33,778 nucleotides of DNA from Klebsiella pneumoniae (GTDB taxonomy: Bacteria; Myxococcota_A; UBA9042), in the NCBI GenBank assembly GCA_945889325.1, contig CAMDBH010000037.1:1-33778 (forward strand). The letters are read 5' to 3'. Of the stretch, positions 7,360 to 16,500 are shown piece by piece; within the stretch, counting starts at the first letter, position 1, and the number at the start of each line of letters is the position of its first letter. The notes below the pieces were generated by a model that searched no databases, was not told the origin of the DNA, and saw only the letters and a list, made by a program, of their open reading frames with translations. The position numbers were made by a program, and so were the translations under genes.

Positions 7360-10359
7360 CTACACAATGCGCTCGTGGGCTTTTTCCATCACTTCAACGC
7401 GTACGCAATGCACCAACTCGCCCGCGCCGACTTTGAACTGATCGACTTCAAGCTTGGTGTTTTCATCGATCAGGCGCACACGATCGACAAAATCGACGCC
7501 CTGGACGTCTTCGATGACATGGTACAAATCGACGCGGTAGACCGGTCGACCAAAAGGCCAACCTTTTCCGTCACGTCCGCCTTTGAGCGGATGCATGAAC
7601 AGACGCACCCGCCTTTCGATCTCGCGCTTGACCCGATCCGAACCAGCGGCCTGCAACACGATAATGTCGATTTGCACCGACAATTCGCGAAAAGTCGGTC
7701 GCTGCACATTGAGCATGGTCGACAGCAACTTGCGATCCGAAAGGTGATTGCGCACCTTGCGCAGCAATTCGGTCGACGGAATCGGTTTGTCGAGAAAATC
7801 CGGATGACTTTCAGCGACTTTGGGCACGATCACCACGGTGATCTCACCCTCGCGGTCGTGCGTGGGCAGCGCGCACACGCGCGCCACCGAGTTCGAAGCC
7901 TCGATCGCCAGCCATTCAAAATCTTCCGCTGTCACCGCGCGCCCTTTGGCTTTGAGCGAGTGGGGACCGCGGCGTTTGGCTTCTTCGACCGTTTCAAGGT
8001 TGCAACCGCCTGAAGCTGCGAAGATATTCAACACGCCATCGACGTACGGCACCGCTTGCAGCAGCACCGTAATCGCTTCGGGCGGCACATTGCCTTCTTC
8101 ACCGCCACCTACCTGATATCGCTTGCAAATGATGTTGCGATCGCCTTTGGGCGGAATCAACCCACGCACGCCGTCGCCAAATTTGACTTCATTGGTCACG
8201 ACGTCTTTGGTGTAGTGCCGCGACGCAGGCAGCGATTCATAAAGACTTTCAACTTCTTTCCAACGCACCAGCACGCCATCGCCATCCGGATCAGGCATCA
8301 AATAGTTCTCGCCAAAACTGGCGATCAACTGCTCGACCTCAGGCGTGGGCGGCCGCTCGCGCTCGCGCACCCACAATTCCTGCCCAGGCAGCACCGGCCC
8401 GCGCACAAACTGAAAGCTCTGATTTGGCGTACCTTTTGACGATCCCAACAGCGTTTCACCGTAGGTCGTCACGTTGCTCGCGTGCACGCAATTCATCATG
8501 ACATTGCGCAGCATCGGTGGTTCGTCGTAACCGCCGAATTCCAAACGGGCGCGCAGCCAGTACAAGCTTTCGCCATAGCGCTTGTTGCTGCGGTGGTCTT
8601 TGGGGCCGATGAAGTCGATGAAGCCGGATTGTGTAAAACCGTAAGTATTGTCGCGCGCTAACAGAGCGCCCCATTCCTTGCCGTTCCAAAATTCCCAACT
8701 GATGACTTGCTCGGCGTGCACCGTCGCCAAAACTTTCGCCGTTTGCCCGGGGCCCGCGCGCAAGCGCCGTCCGGGCCCGTCGGTTTCCGCCAGTTCAAAG
8801 TACAACTGGTTGCGTTCATTGGGGAATGGGTCTTTGAAACCCAAGTACAGCGTCGGACTTTCTTCACTAATCGGCAGAAATGGCTGAAATGCCTTCATTT
8901 CCTCGGCAGCCATCGCCGTGTGATCTGAATAGACGAAATCGTTGTACGCAATGACGCGTTCAAACGGATGTTCTTGTTCAACAAAGCGCAATGACACGGC
9001 TTTGAGGGTCGGCGGTCGCAGCGGCCGCGTGTCTTTCCACACCCAGCGATCGTTTTCCAACTCGTAGGTGCCCGCCACGCCGTAGTCGCCGCGTTCGATG
9101 CGCGCGCGGATAAAAAAGCCTTCCTTGCTGTTGACTTCGACGGTTTTGATGTCCTTGGGCCGCTTGAAGCTGACGTGGCCGTTGGCGGTCATGCACAGCG
9201 TTTCATCGCGAAATTCATAGCCCGGATCTTCTTCGTCAAAATCGCCAAAGCCATTGCGACCAATGAGTTTCCAGCGCTTGCCGTTCCAATATTCCCACAC
9301 CAAAACCAAATCCGGCGAGGCTACAGCACCCGGCACAATCGACGGATCGGCGAGTTCCAGATCGATGCGCACATCGGCGTCGGGGTGACCGATCACGCGA
9401 TCGGACTGCAAATACAGGGCACTATCGAGCTTGGGATCGCGCCCGAACGGCTGGAAATTGCGATCCATGTCGACTTTGAGAAACAAACCGCCATCGATAT
9501 TGGAAAAAACGGTGTCCGGACGCTCGCCTTCGCCCGTCAGTTCCAAGCGCATCTTGATCAGATCGCACATGGTATCGTTTTGCGATTCAGGCACTTCGGC
9601 CAAACGACCGCGGATAAATAGTCCCGAGACGTCGCCAACCGTCGTCTCCGCGATGCTCATCGGTCCCAGCAAAGCGATCTGGTCGTTTTCTGTTTCAATG
9701 GCCGGGCTTTGCAGTTCGCGCCAGCGCTCGCCGTCGAAATATTCCCATTCCAGCATCCGCGCCAACGGCTGTGGCACATCGGCAATGGCCGTGATGCGGA
9801 TCGACATCACGCTGGATTCATTGAACGCTTCAAAACGGCTGTCGCCCAAGTACAAAAAGCGTTCGACGCTGCGCACGCCCGCCCATAGCGGCATGCCCTC
9901 TTTTTTGCGGCCCAAAAGCCCCGTGTTGTCGGCAAAAGTGTCGTGGTGTTGCGACATGCACTTTTGCAATTCGTTATTTGTGACAACCACATCCGCTTCG
10001 GTCTCAAACGTGACGTAAGCGCCATCGCTACCCGGTTTGGTGCCGACGCGGGTTGAATACGGCACGGTCACTTTGTCGGCTTTGGGATTGATGGCGAATT
10101 TCAGCACGGTGCGCGCAGCCTGCGGCGGCGTAAGCGCAATGCCCATCAACTCCAAGAATGCGAGAAAGTTCTTTTCCGGCACACGGTTGAGCCGGTAAAG
10201 CGTCATTTCCGTCATCCATGCGAACAGCTCAATCAGCGTCACGCCCGGATCTGACCGGTTGTGGTTGGTCCACTCCGGGCAATATTGCGGAATTAAACGG
10301 ATCGCCTCTTGGACGATGTCTTCAAAGGAACGGTCGTCGAGATTTGGACTCGGGATCAT
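7360..10359 (-). CDS. gpJ-like baseplate wedge protein (Afp11/Pvc11-type), 999 aa
   Basis: This is a large baseplate assembly protein of the kind annotated as 'putative baseplate assembly protein'. The N terminus has DDRSFEDIVQEAIRLIPQYC and then WTNHNRSDPGVTLIELFAWM, the signature of this family. Further on, GRAVTAEDFEWLAIEASNSV (about 790-830) marks the Baseplate_J core. Three similar beta modules are visible in between: WEYFDGERWREL near residue 205, WEYWNGKRWKLI near 356 and WEFWNGKEWGAL near 555. Each is followed by an RxRL/RARI strand, which suggests internal triplication. The start overlaps the gp25 stop as ATGA (10356-10359), so translation is coupled. In the particle this protein joins gp25 and gpI to form the wedge that triggers sheath contraction. 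Confidence 0.9.
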   Translation of the reverse strand: MIPSPNLDDRSFEDIVQEAIRLIPQYCPEWTNHNRSDPGVTLIELFAWMTEMTLYRLNRVPEKNFLAFLELMGIALTPPQAARTVLKFAINPKADKVTVPYSTRVGTKPGSDGAYVTFETEADVVVTNNELQKCMSQHHDTFADNTGLLGRKKEGMPLWAGVRSVERFLYLGDSRFEAFNESSVMSIRITAIADVPQPLARMLEWEYFDGERWRELQSPAIETENDQIALLGPMSIAETTVGDVSGLFIRGRLAEVPESQNDTMCDLIKMRLELTGEGERPDTVFSNIDGGLFLKVDMDRNFQPFGRDPKLDSALYLQSDRVIGHPDADVRIDLELADPSIVPGAVASPDLVLVWEYWNGKRWKLIGRNGFGDFDEEDPGYEFRDETLCMTANGHVSFKRPKDIKTVEVNSKEGFFIRARIERGDYGVAGTYELENDRWVWKDTRPLRPPTLKAVSLRFVEQEHPFERVIAYNDFVYSDHTAMAAEEMKAFQPFLPISEESPTLYLGFKDPFPNERNQLYFELAETDGPGRRLRAGPGQTAKVLATVHAEQVISWEFWNGKEWGALLARDNTYGFTQSGFIDFIGPKDHRSNKRYGESLYWLRARLEFGGYDEPPMLRNVMMNCVHASNVTTYGETLLGSSKGTPNQSFQFVRGPVLPGQELWVRERERPPTPEVEQLIASFGENYLMPDPDGDGVLVRWKEVESLYESLPASRHYTKDVVTNEVKFGDGVRGLIPPKGDRNIICKRYQVGGGEEGNVPPEAITVLLQAVPYVDGVLNIFAASGGCNLETVEEAKRRGPHSLKAKGRAVTAEDFEWLAIEASNSVARVCALPTHDREGEITVVIVPKVAESHPDFLDKPIPSTELLRKVRNHLSDRKLLSTMLNVQRPTFRELSVQIDIIVLQAAGSDRVKREIERRVRLFMHPLKGGRDGKGWPFGRPVYRVDLYHVIEDVQGVDFVDRVRLIDENTKLEVDQFKVGAGELVHCVRVEVMEKAHERIV

Positions 10360-10757
10360 AAATCTTGCTCCCGGCGGAGGTAAAATGGATAGACGAAGTT
10401 TTTGTCGACGTTGGTCGATCGGATTTTGTAACTCACTTCGACGTTTAAAACCGAATCGTTGTTGGGATCAGCGTATGCTTTGACGCTGACGTCGCTGATG
10501 CGCGGCTCCCATTTGTTCAGCGATTCCCGCACATAAAATGAGACCATACCTGCGGTTGAAGACGAGTTGGGATGAAAGACGAAGTCGTGAATTCTACAGC
10601 CAAAACTCGGGCGCATGACCCGCTCGCCCACCGCCGTGCCGATGATGCAATACACGCCTTCTTCAATGTTGTCGGCGCCCTCGGACATGGCCATGCCGCC
10701 AAAGGCACTGATCTGGAATGGATATTTCAGTCCTTTGCCTAAGAAGCTTTTGACCAT
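10356..10757 (-). CDS. gp25-like baseplate wedge protein (Afp9/Pvc9-type)
   Basis: This is a 133-aa protein of the GPW/gp25 family, once named after lysozyme but structural in tails. The ATG at 10757 has a GGGG stretch about 8 nt upstream; a TTG start at 10781 is less likely. Family features are GLKYPFQIS near the start, the EGVYCIIGTAVGERVMRPSFGC core (about 35-55) with the conserved Glu-Arg pair, and the closing strands LNVEVSYKIRSTN. gp25 locks the baseplate wedge and seeds sheath polymerisation. The length is typical. Its stop overlaps the start of the gpJ gene, and a zinc-ribbon gene lies about 107 nt upstream. Confidence 0.92.
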   Translation of the reverse strand: MVKSFLGKGLKYPFQISAFGGMAMSEGADNIEEGVYCIIGTAVGERVMRPSFGCRIHDFVFHPNSSSTAGMVSFYVRESLNKWEPRISDVSVKAYADPNNDSVLNVEVSYKIRSTNVDKNFVYPFYLRREQDL

Positions 10758-10864
10758 CTCGATTCCCCGCCGTAAACCCAAAAGTCGCCCAATGCTAATT
10801 CATCCCCGAAAACCCATTGTGTCGGCGCTCTTGCCCTGCGCCCAACTTACATGACTGTGTATTA

Positions 10865-11125
10865 TCAACCAAATGGTGTGCTTGCTTTGCCTTTAGACGC
10901 GCCTATCGTGCCTTCCGAATTGCCCAAAAGTCCCTCAAAATTCAAATTGCAGCCTGGGCACTGCACCCGCACCCAGCCGTCTTCGTCCGGCGATTGACAA
11001 TCCAAGTCCGCGCGATCGCATACGGGGCAGCGGATGCCATCGGTGCGCCCTGCGGCGACCATCATCAGCGCGTCCTGCAGCATGAGCATCAGCTCTTCTT
11101 GGTCGAAATCGCTCGGGCCGGCCAT
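10865..11125 (-). CDS. Small zinc-ribbon protein inside the baseplate gene block
   Basis: This is an 86-aa protein. The start at 11125 has AGGGGAT just upstream. The N-terminal third is a helix rich in Met and Leu (EELMLMLQDALMMVAAGRTD). Residues 33-59 form a zinc ribbon with CPVC (33-36) and CPGC (56-59), plus an extra Cys43. The tail is Gly/Ser/Lys-rich. I do not recognise a named family. It sits between the spike-hub gene and gp25. In Afp-type loci a PAAR-like tip gene (Afp10) lies nearby, but this protein has no PAAR features. It could be an assembly factor that recognises a baseplate subunit. It is the first gene after an intrinsic terminator, so it may open a separate transcript. Confidence 0.65.
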   Translation of the reverse strand: MAGPSDFDQEELMLMLQDALMMVAAGRTDGIRCPVCDRADLDCQSPDEDGWVRVQCPGCNLNFEGLLGNSEGTIGASKGKASTPFG

Positions 11126-11504
11126 TGATCCCCTAAAAAAGTAAATGCTCCGCGTTATCCAGCGCTTGCCCGAGCCATTGCGCAGTGCAAAATCGCAAAG
11201 CGGGACCTTGCGGTGACAAAGGTCGCCGCGATCGTAGCCAGCGAGCGGGCGCTGTCAACGGCACCGGCGGCTCGCAGCAGCGAATGTCCGAAGATAAACC
11301 GCGTCGGCAAGCACAATGGCGCAAGATTACGCCAAAACTTGCGGGCAATTTTCGCAAACTTTGTTGCGCGCAAACGCCCATTTGGCCCGATTTGCGCGAT
11401 CGCATCGGCGGACCCGCAGGCAAGTGCGCTGAAAAACGCGCCAAAAATGCCAAAGCCGACGGTGACACACCATCGGCTTGGCTATTTCGCTTCTAACTAT
11501 TAAA
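11126..11504. other. 379-bp spacer inside the eCIS cluster, holding a terminator
   Basis: No convincing gene is present. The longest minus-strand frames (72 and 111 aa) are Arg/Ser/Ala-rich without domain features. The right end holds the intrinsic terminator at 11443-11482, which serves the spike-hub gene. The rest presumably holds a promoter for the zinc-ribbon, gp25 and gpJ genes, but I found no clear -35/-10 pair. A spacer this long is unusual among structural tail genes and may mark a lost gene, such as a PAAR tip. Confidence 0.5.
11443..11482 (-). terminator. Intrinsic terminator after the spike-hub gene
   Basis: On the minus strand, about 22 nt after the spike-hub stop, a stem of about 15 bp forms from GCCAAGCCGATGGTG and CACCGTCGGCTTTGGC. 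It has a short loop, one bulge and one G-T pair, and is followed by ATTTTT. This is a textbook rho-independent terminator in the reading direction of the eCIS cluster. It would separate the tube/spike genes from the baseplate genes, letting the two groups be made in different amounts. Confidence 0.8.
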
Positions 11505-12662
11505 TTATTTGCCTTTGGCGTTGCGCGAAAACGCCACCGAAGTCCGGTACCCTTCCTCCGGGCGGTAGGTGTGCGTGGCCGACGTAATGAGATAAACGCC
11601 GCTGAACGCCTTGCCAAAGCCTTCAAATTCAATGGTTGCGCCGGGAATGCATTTCGGCTCTCCCTTCATGACTACTTCACCGGTGACAAAATCCATCGAA
11701 AACTGATCGAACAGCGCCTGCGCGATCGACTCCGCTTCCTGTTTGGAATTCACGGGTTGATCCATGACAATGTACTTACGTCCAGCGGAAGCACTGCCGT
11801 ACAGCGCCTGACCGGTGTCGGCCGCGCCCTTAACGGATTCCTTGAACGAGTAGGTCGACGCTGTCACTTTGGCTACGATGTTTTTCTTGGTCTTGAAATC
11901 CCAACTGCGCACTTCCACAGCCGCATACTGCTGAACGGTCGACAGGCGAAATGCCGCATGAAGAATCAGGCTTTTGTCGTCGCCAGCCACCGCGCGATCT
12001 CGCGCCAGCTTGACCACAGGGGTCGAACCCGGATCAGGCTTGATGAATTTGACTTCCTTGGCGCCAGTCGGATCGGCCTTGAATTCAAGGTTGGCACCGA
12101 TGGCGCGCAAGAATTCAAAGTCGCTCATATTCAACTGTGGAATATAATTGTGCTTCAGGCTCGTAGCCGTCAAAGTGCCGGCGCTCAGGCCATCTCCCTT
12201 GCCGCCGACATGCGCTTTGGAGTTGTTAATCACGTCTTTGACCGCAGTTGTCGGCACTTGCGAATCTTGCAGGCCGTCGCCCCAAGTCTTCGATCGCTGC
12301 CCGCGCGTGAGGCGATGCAGTTTGTGGTAACCCGACACGGTGGTGCGGTAGCCGGTTTCCACGTCAAATGACGGCTCAATGTACGCGATCTCACCCAGAC
12401 ACAGCACATCTTGCGCGGTCAAGCCCATGGAAATCGAGACTTCATCGCCAGGTTTGAAACAGTCGAGCAAACTGATGTCTTCGAGCTTCATCATGTCGTA
12501 TTCGATGGTAAACATATCCGGATTATCTAAACGCAAATCGACACTTGCGCTGATAATCGCCACGCCGCCGCGGGTTTCGAAAGCTTCGCCTTTGTCGGGC
12601 TTGAGCTTACTGGCGCCCGCGATCTTGACCAAAAGTTCCGGTGTATTGTTATCAGCAGCCAT
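11505..12662 (-). CDS. Spike hub protein, gpD/gp27-like (VgrG N-terminal half; Afp8/Pvc8 position)
   Basis: This is a 385-aa protein. The ATG at 12662 has GGAGG about 6 nt upstream; an upstream in-frame start adds unrelated residues. The protein matches the phage late-control gene D / gp27 hub. The landmarks are an N-terminal beta domain with SVDLRLDNPDMFTIEYDM, DCFKPGDEVSISMG, then the middle domain with YIPQLNMSDFEFLRAIGANL (typical 'SDWEFLxxRA' signature), and the C-terminal ATIEFEGFGKAFSGVYLITS strand. Eight-strand hub domains like this bridge the tube and the needle. In Afp8, Pvc8 and VgrG the hub is fused to a gp5 OB-fold and a beta-helix needle. Here the protein ends right after the hub, and no gp5-like or PAAR gene is seen in the window, so the needle must be elsewhere or different. 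Confidence 0.85.
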   Translation of the reverse strand: MAADNNTPELLVKIAGASKLKPDKGEAFETRGGVAIISASVDLRLDNPDMFTIEYDMMKLEDISLLDCFKPGDEVSISMGLTAQDVLCLGEIAYIEPSFDVETGYRTTVSGYHKLHRLTRGQRSKTWGDGLQDSQVPTTAVKDVINNSKAHVGGKGDGLSAGTLTATSLKHNYIPQLNMSDFEFLRAIGANLEFKADPTGAKEVKFIKPDPGSTPVVKLARDRAVAGDDKSLILHAAFRLSTVQQYAAVEVRSWDFKTKKNIVAKVTASTYSFKESVKGAADTGQALYGSASAGRKYIVMDQPVNSKQEAESIAQALFDQFSMDFVTGEVVMKGEPKCIPGATIEFEGFGKAFSGVYLITSATHTYRPEEGYRTSVAFSRNAKGK

Positions 12663-12750
12663 TTTTCCTCCGCGCTTAAAAGTACCCACAAACCGCGGAA
12701 ATTGCTTTCGCCCAACAGCCATTGGACGAATACGCGTTCAGTTTTGCTAG

Positions 12751-12800
12751 GTTGCCAAGCTCCCCAAACGACTGTGAATCCCTTGCGGACTCTTGGCAAC
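12751..12800. repeat. 9-bp perfect inverted repeat between the LysM and spike-hub genes
   Basis: GTTGCCAAG (12751-12759) and CTTGGCAAC (12792-12800) are perfect reverse complements with a 32-nt loop. They lie in the 177-nt spacer between the connector and spike-hub genes. No T-run follows on either strand, so a terminator is unlikely. An mRNA structure or a protein-binding site is possible. Confidence 0.4.
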
Positions 12801-12839
12801 GCGCATCTCAGCAATTCAACCGAATTGTCGCGACGCCTT

Positions 12840-13517
12840 TTACTTCAGAATCGGCGGGATCAGCAGCCGCCGCCCCGGTTGCAACGACACCGGATCGTCA
12901 ATGCCATTGGCTTCCGCAATCCGCCGCCATTGCGCTGGATCGTCGTATTCATTATGCGCAATCGCCTGTAACGAGTCGCCGCGGGTGACCAGATGCACGT
13001 GCGCAGTATCCGGGCTGGACTTGGTCGTCGGCTGCGGGACTTCTTGCAACGTCAGCTTGGCCGTGCAGCGCACAGGCGTACCGTTTGGCAAAAACATCGT
13101 GTAGTTGACGTCCAAACCGGTGACAAACCAAAGACCTGTGTTGATCTGGCCTTCTTTCTGGTCGCCCCAGCCCTCGCCCCAAATGAACATGACCTGCGGC
13201 GGACGATGCAAACCTTCGTCAACCCGGATCAATTGCTCCAGTTTCGTGACGCATTCCTGATAGACGTTGGTCCGCGTCTCAAACGTGTCGAACAAAATCT
13301 CACCGAATTCGAGCGTTGCCGCATCGCCTCCGGTGAATTGAGGCGTCGGCGCGTTTTGGCCGGCCCCTTTTTGTTCCTTCGGCTTGAGCGTTTTGGCAAC
13401 GCGGACAGCTTGGGGATTGAATTGAAAATCGATTTTGCCGCTGCCGGCGAGTTTCGATTTTTTGTGATCTTCTTTGTAGATCGCAATCGATGCCTTTTGC
13501 AGTGTTCCCTCAGCCAT
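12840..13517 (-). CDS. LysM-domain tube-spike connector (Afp7/Pvc7-type)
   Basis: This is a 225-aa protein. The ATG at 13517 follows AGGGGGA by about 4 nt and overlaps the end of the giant gene by 8 nt, so translation is likely coupled. The N-terminal domain starts with LQKASIAIYKED and contains the IDFQFNPQAVRVAKTLKPK stretch and FGEILFDTFETRTNV, as in the family that caps the tube. The C-terminal LysM (about 172-224) reads VTRGDSLQAIAHNEYDDP, then WRRIAEANGIDDP and LQPGRRLLIPP. In Afp-type particles this protein links the inner tube to the spike; here LysM serves assembly and not wall binding. The order giant protein, LysM, spike hub fits tail loci. Confidence 0.92.
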   Translation of the reverse strand: MAEGTLQKASIAIYKEDHKKSKLAGSGKIDFQFNPQAVRVAKTLKPKEQKGAGQNAPTPQFTGGDAATLEFGEILFDTFETRTNVYQECVTKLEQLIRVDEGLHRPPQVMFIWGEGWGDQKEGQINTGLWFVTGLDVNYTMFLPNGTPVRCTAKLTLQEVPQPTTKSSPDTAHVHLVTRGDSLQAIAHNEYDDPAQWRRIAEANGIDDPVSLQPGRRLLIPPILK

Positions 13518-16500
13518 GGATCCCCCTTCGCTCACGCTCTCGCTTGATTCTAACCATTACTGCCCGTGCAATCTTTGCCGCCAACGCATCCAGATCTTGC
13601 GGTTGACCGTGGCCACTTTCTGCGCCGGCGTGGGCCTGTTCGCCACCGCCTTTGCTCTTTTTGCCGCCGCCCATACTGGTGATGGGCGCGAACAACGATG
13701 AATCTGCACCCGATGTGACGATCGACTCGCTCAACGGTTTGGCGGCCGCCGCGGCGACAACCGCGCGCGCTGCAGGCGCCACCAACGGCAACATGTTGGC
13801 CGACGGCGCATCCGTGACCGACAAAACCCGCGCCATTGCGCCGGCTTGAATTGATTTCATCCCAGCAGTCGCACCCGCGCCGCGTCCGGACGCTGCAATC
13901 GCTTGCTGAACCGCGGCCGCCTGCGACTGCGGGCGCACAAAGTCGCCGCCAAAATCGCTCGGCAAACTCGATGGCCCTTCGTTGCCGGTCGATGTGCGAA
14001 CGAACTGATGTTGCTGGGTTTGCCCAGACTGAGCCACTGCGGCTGCGTGACCGCGGCCAGTACGCTCCGAGCGCCGCGCTTGCACCTGGCTGCTCAACAA
14101 GTCCGCGCCGCGCACGCCTGCTGGCATGGGCCCCGAATCGCCAAAGAAATTGCCGTCGTTGTTGCCAGTCAAGCCGACGAGATCGCCGCCGCCGAGCGTC
14201 GACGCGCCGTAGCCCGCGCGCTGCGTGGTCTGCCGCGCTAGCAAGCCTTGGCGCGGTGCGGTGCGCAAAAGCCCACCGGCACGCCGAGAACTGCTCAACA
14301 AACCGCGGCCGCGGCGCAAACTGATCGGTGAGAACTGGTGCATGCCAGCCCCAGTTCGACGCGTCACGGCGCGAGCAACTGGCGCGGAAACAATCGAATT
14401 ATCGCCGCTTTCGGCCGTGGGCGCCAAAGCCGTGCGTTCGACATCGGCCGTGCGCATTTCACGCGGTGACGGGCGTTGAGCGGCCGACATTTGTTTCAAT
14501 TCTTCGGTCGATTTACCCATCGCGGCAAGCGCTGCCAGTCCGGTAAACACCATTTGATCTGGACCCGCATCATTGGCTGCGCCAGCGTGGAAGTCGGTCG
14601 TATCGCGGCGCAATTGAACGACATCTCCGCCGCCAGCATGCGCACCGAGTTTGCCGGACACGGCACCCGAAGGTGCTTTTGCCGCAGCATCCGGCGCTTT
14701 GCCAAACCAGCGCGCCAGATATGCCTTTGCTGCATCCCGGGTTTGAGCCGGCGCAGCGGTATCGCCAAACAGCGCCAACGCTGCACGCAACGCGGCAGGT
14801 TCACGGTGATCGCCAGCACCAACGGCGAAGAGTGGTGATTTGGTAGACCGTCCGCCCGCTTGCACGGCTGCCTTTGCCTGCGGACTAGCGATCGCGCCCA
14901 AATGTGTGCCTTCGGTCGCGCCATCGGGTCCAGGTTGCAGGGCCGTACGTTCGGCTTCGGGCAGATTGAGGCTGCGCGCCGCCGTTCCGTCGCGCTGCCC
15001 TGCAGATCCGTCTTTTGCCTGCAATTGCGCCAGACGTTTTTCAAGCCATGGTGTCAAGGCATCGCGCGCGCCGTTGGGACGCGCGGCGAGCAACCCTGCG
15101 TCCTGTAAGCCCGCGAAATCAAGCAGGGACGCTGCGGTGGCAGCGACACTACGGCCAGCAAACACCGACTTGCCGGAACGCGCACTTTGTTCAACCACGC
15201 GCTCAATGGCCGCCGCAGCCGCAGCTGCCCATGCCTTGGGTTCTGCAAATTTCGCGATCGGCGTTCCGCTCGCGGTCGCGCTTCCCGTCGCAACACCCGC
15301 GCGCCCGCTCGGCGCCCGTGGCGAAAGTGAATTGCGATTTTGAACCGAAACGTTGGCCGTCGCGGCGTTGGCTTCGGCGAATTCGCCATCTGCCCCGGTA
15401 ACAAGCCATTCTCCAGCTCCGCCATCGCTTGCGATTGAGCTGGCCTGTGCAGTCGCTTTTTTACCGTCAATTCCAAGGGTTCCTTCGACCTGACGCGCAA
15501 ACGCTTCAAAGCTTGGTGAGCCGATCTGCTGGGCTGCCTGAGCAACACCGTCGCTGGTCGTCGCGCGGTGCCGTACAGAGAAACTGGCGGGGGCTAGCGC
15601 AGCGAAACGGGATCGCCCAGGCGCAACGAAATTGGCATTCGGCGCATCCAAACTGGATTCGTGGCGCGCGGAAACGCGCGCCGCCATGCCCGCGGCGCTC
15701 AGTGCAGTCATGCCCGCACGGCGATTGCGCGCGCCCACGGACGAAGCAACTTCGATGGTGGACGACTGTGGGGCAAGCATCGAAAGATCAGCAAATTCAC
15801 GGGCAGCAGCCGGCGTGCGCGCTGCGGCGGACGCCGAGCCGGACGCTTGCGCGGCGGACGCCGCCTGCGCGCGGTTGGCCGCAGTCTGTGGCACCAGCCA
15901 AGCCGGCACCGCTGATTTTATTTGCGCCGCGCGAGCTTGCGCGCGAATCGCTTGCGCGGTCGCGACTGCCGCCACGCGTCCCGCGGTCGCAGCGCGTCCG
16001 GAGGTGGGCGTAGGGGCGCCGTCGGCAGTGTCCGCCGCCTCAACCAAGCCTGGAACCAGCCATTCACCGGCGCCGCTATCCAAACCGCGATAACCGACCG
16101 TCGTAGCGCCAGTTGCAACAGCACCGAGAAAATCCGGGGTCTGCTTCGGTAGCAGCGCGCCATCCGTCAGTTGCTTCTCACTTTGGCCCAACCAATCGGC
16201 CAAACGGGGCAGCATGGTGTGGGTGCGCTCGTGATCCGCGCCGCCTCGGGCGAAAAGCCCTGCGAAACCATCAATTCCGCCGTTGCGGCCGTCGGTCACG
16301 CCGGCGGTTTGGCGCCGATGCAGTTCGGGGTTGCTCAAAGCTAACGGGCCTCGGCCCCGATTTAGGTCGGTCGTGCCGCTGCCGAATTCGTTGGCGCCGG
16401 TCGATGCAGCCGCCCGTGTCGTTCCAGCTTGATTCGCCGTCGGGCTGAACGAGCCAGGCCGGTTGCCAACCACCATCTGTTCAAAGCGCTGCATCCGCGC

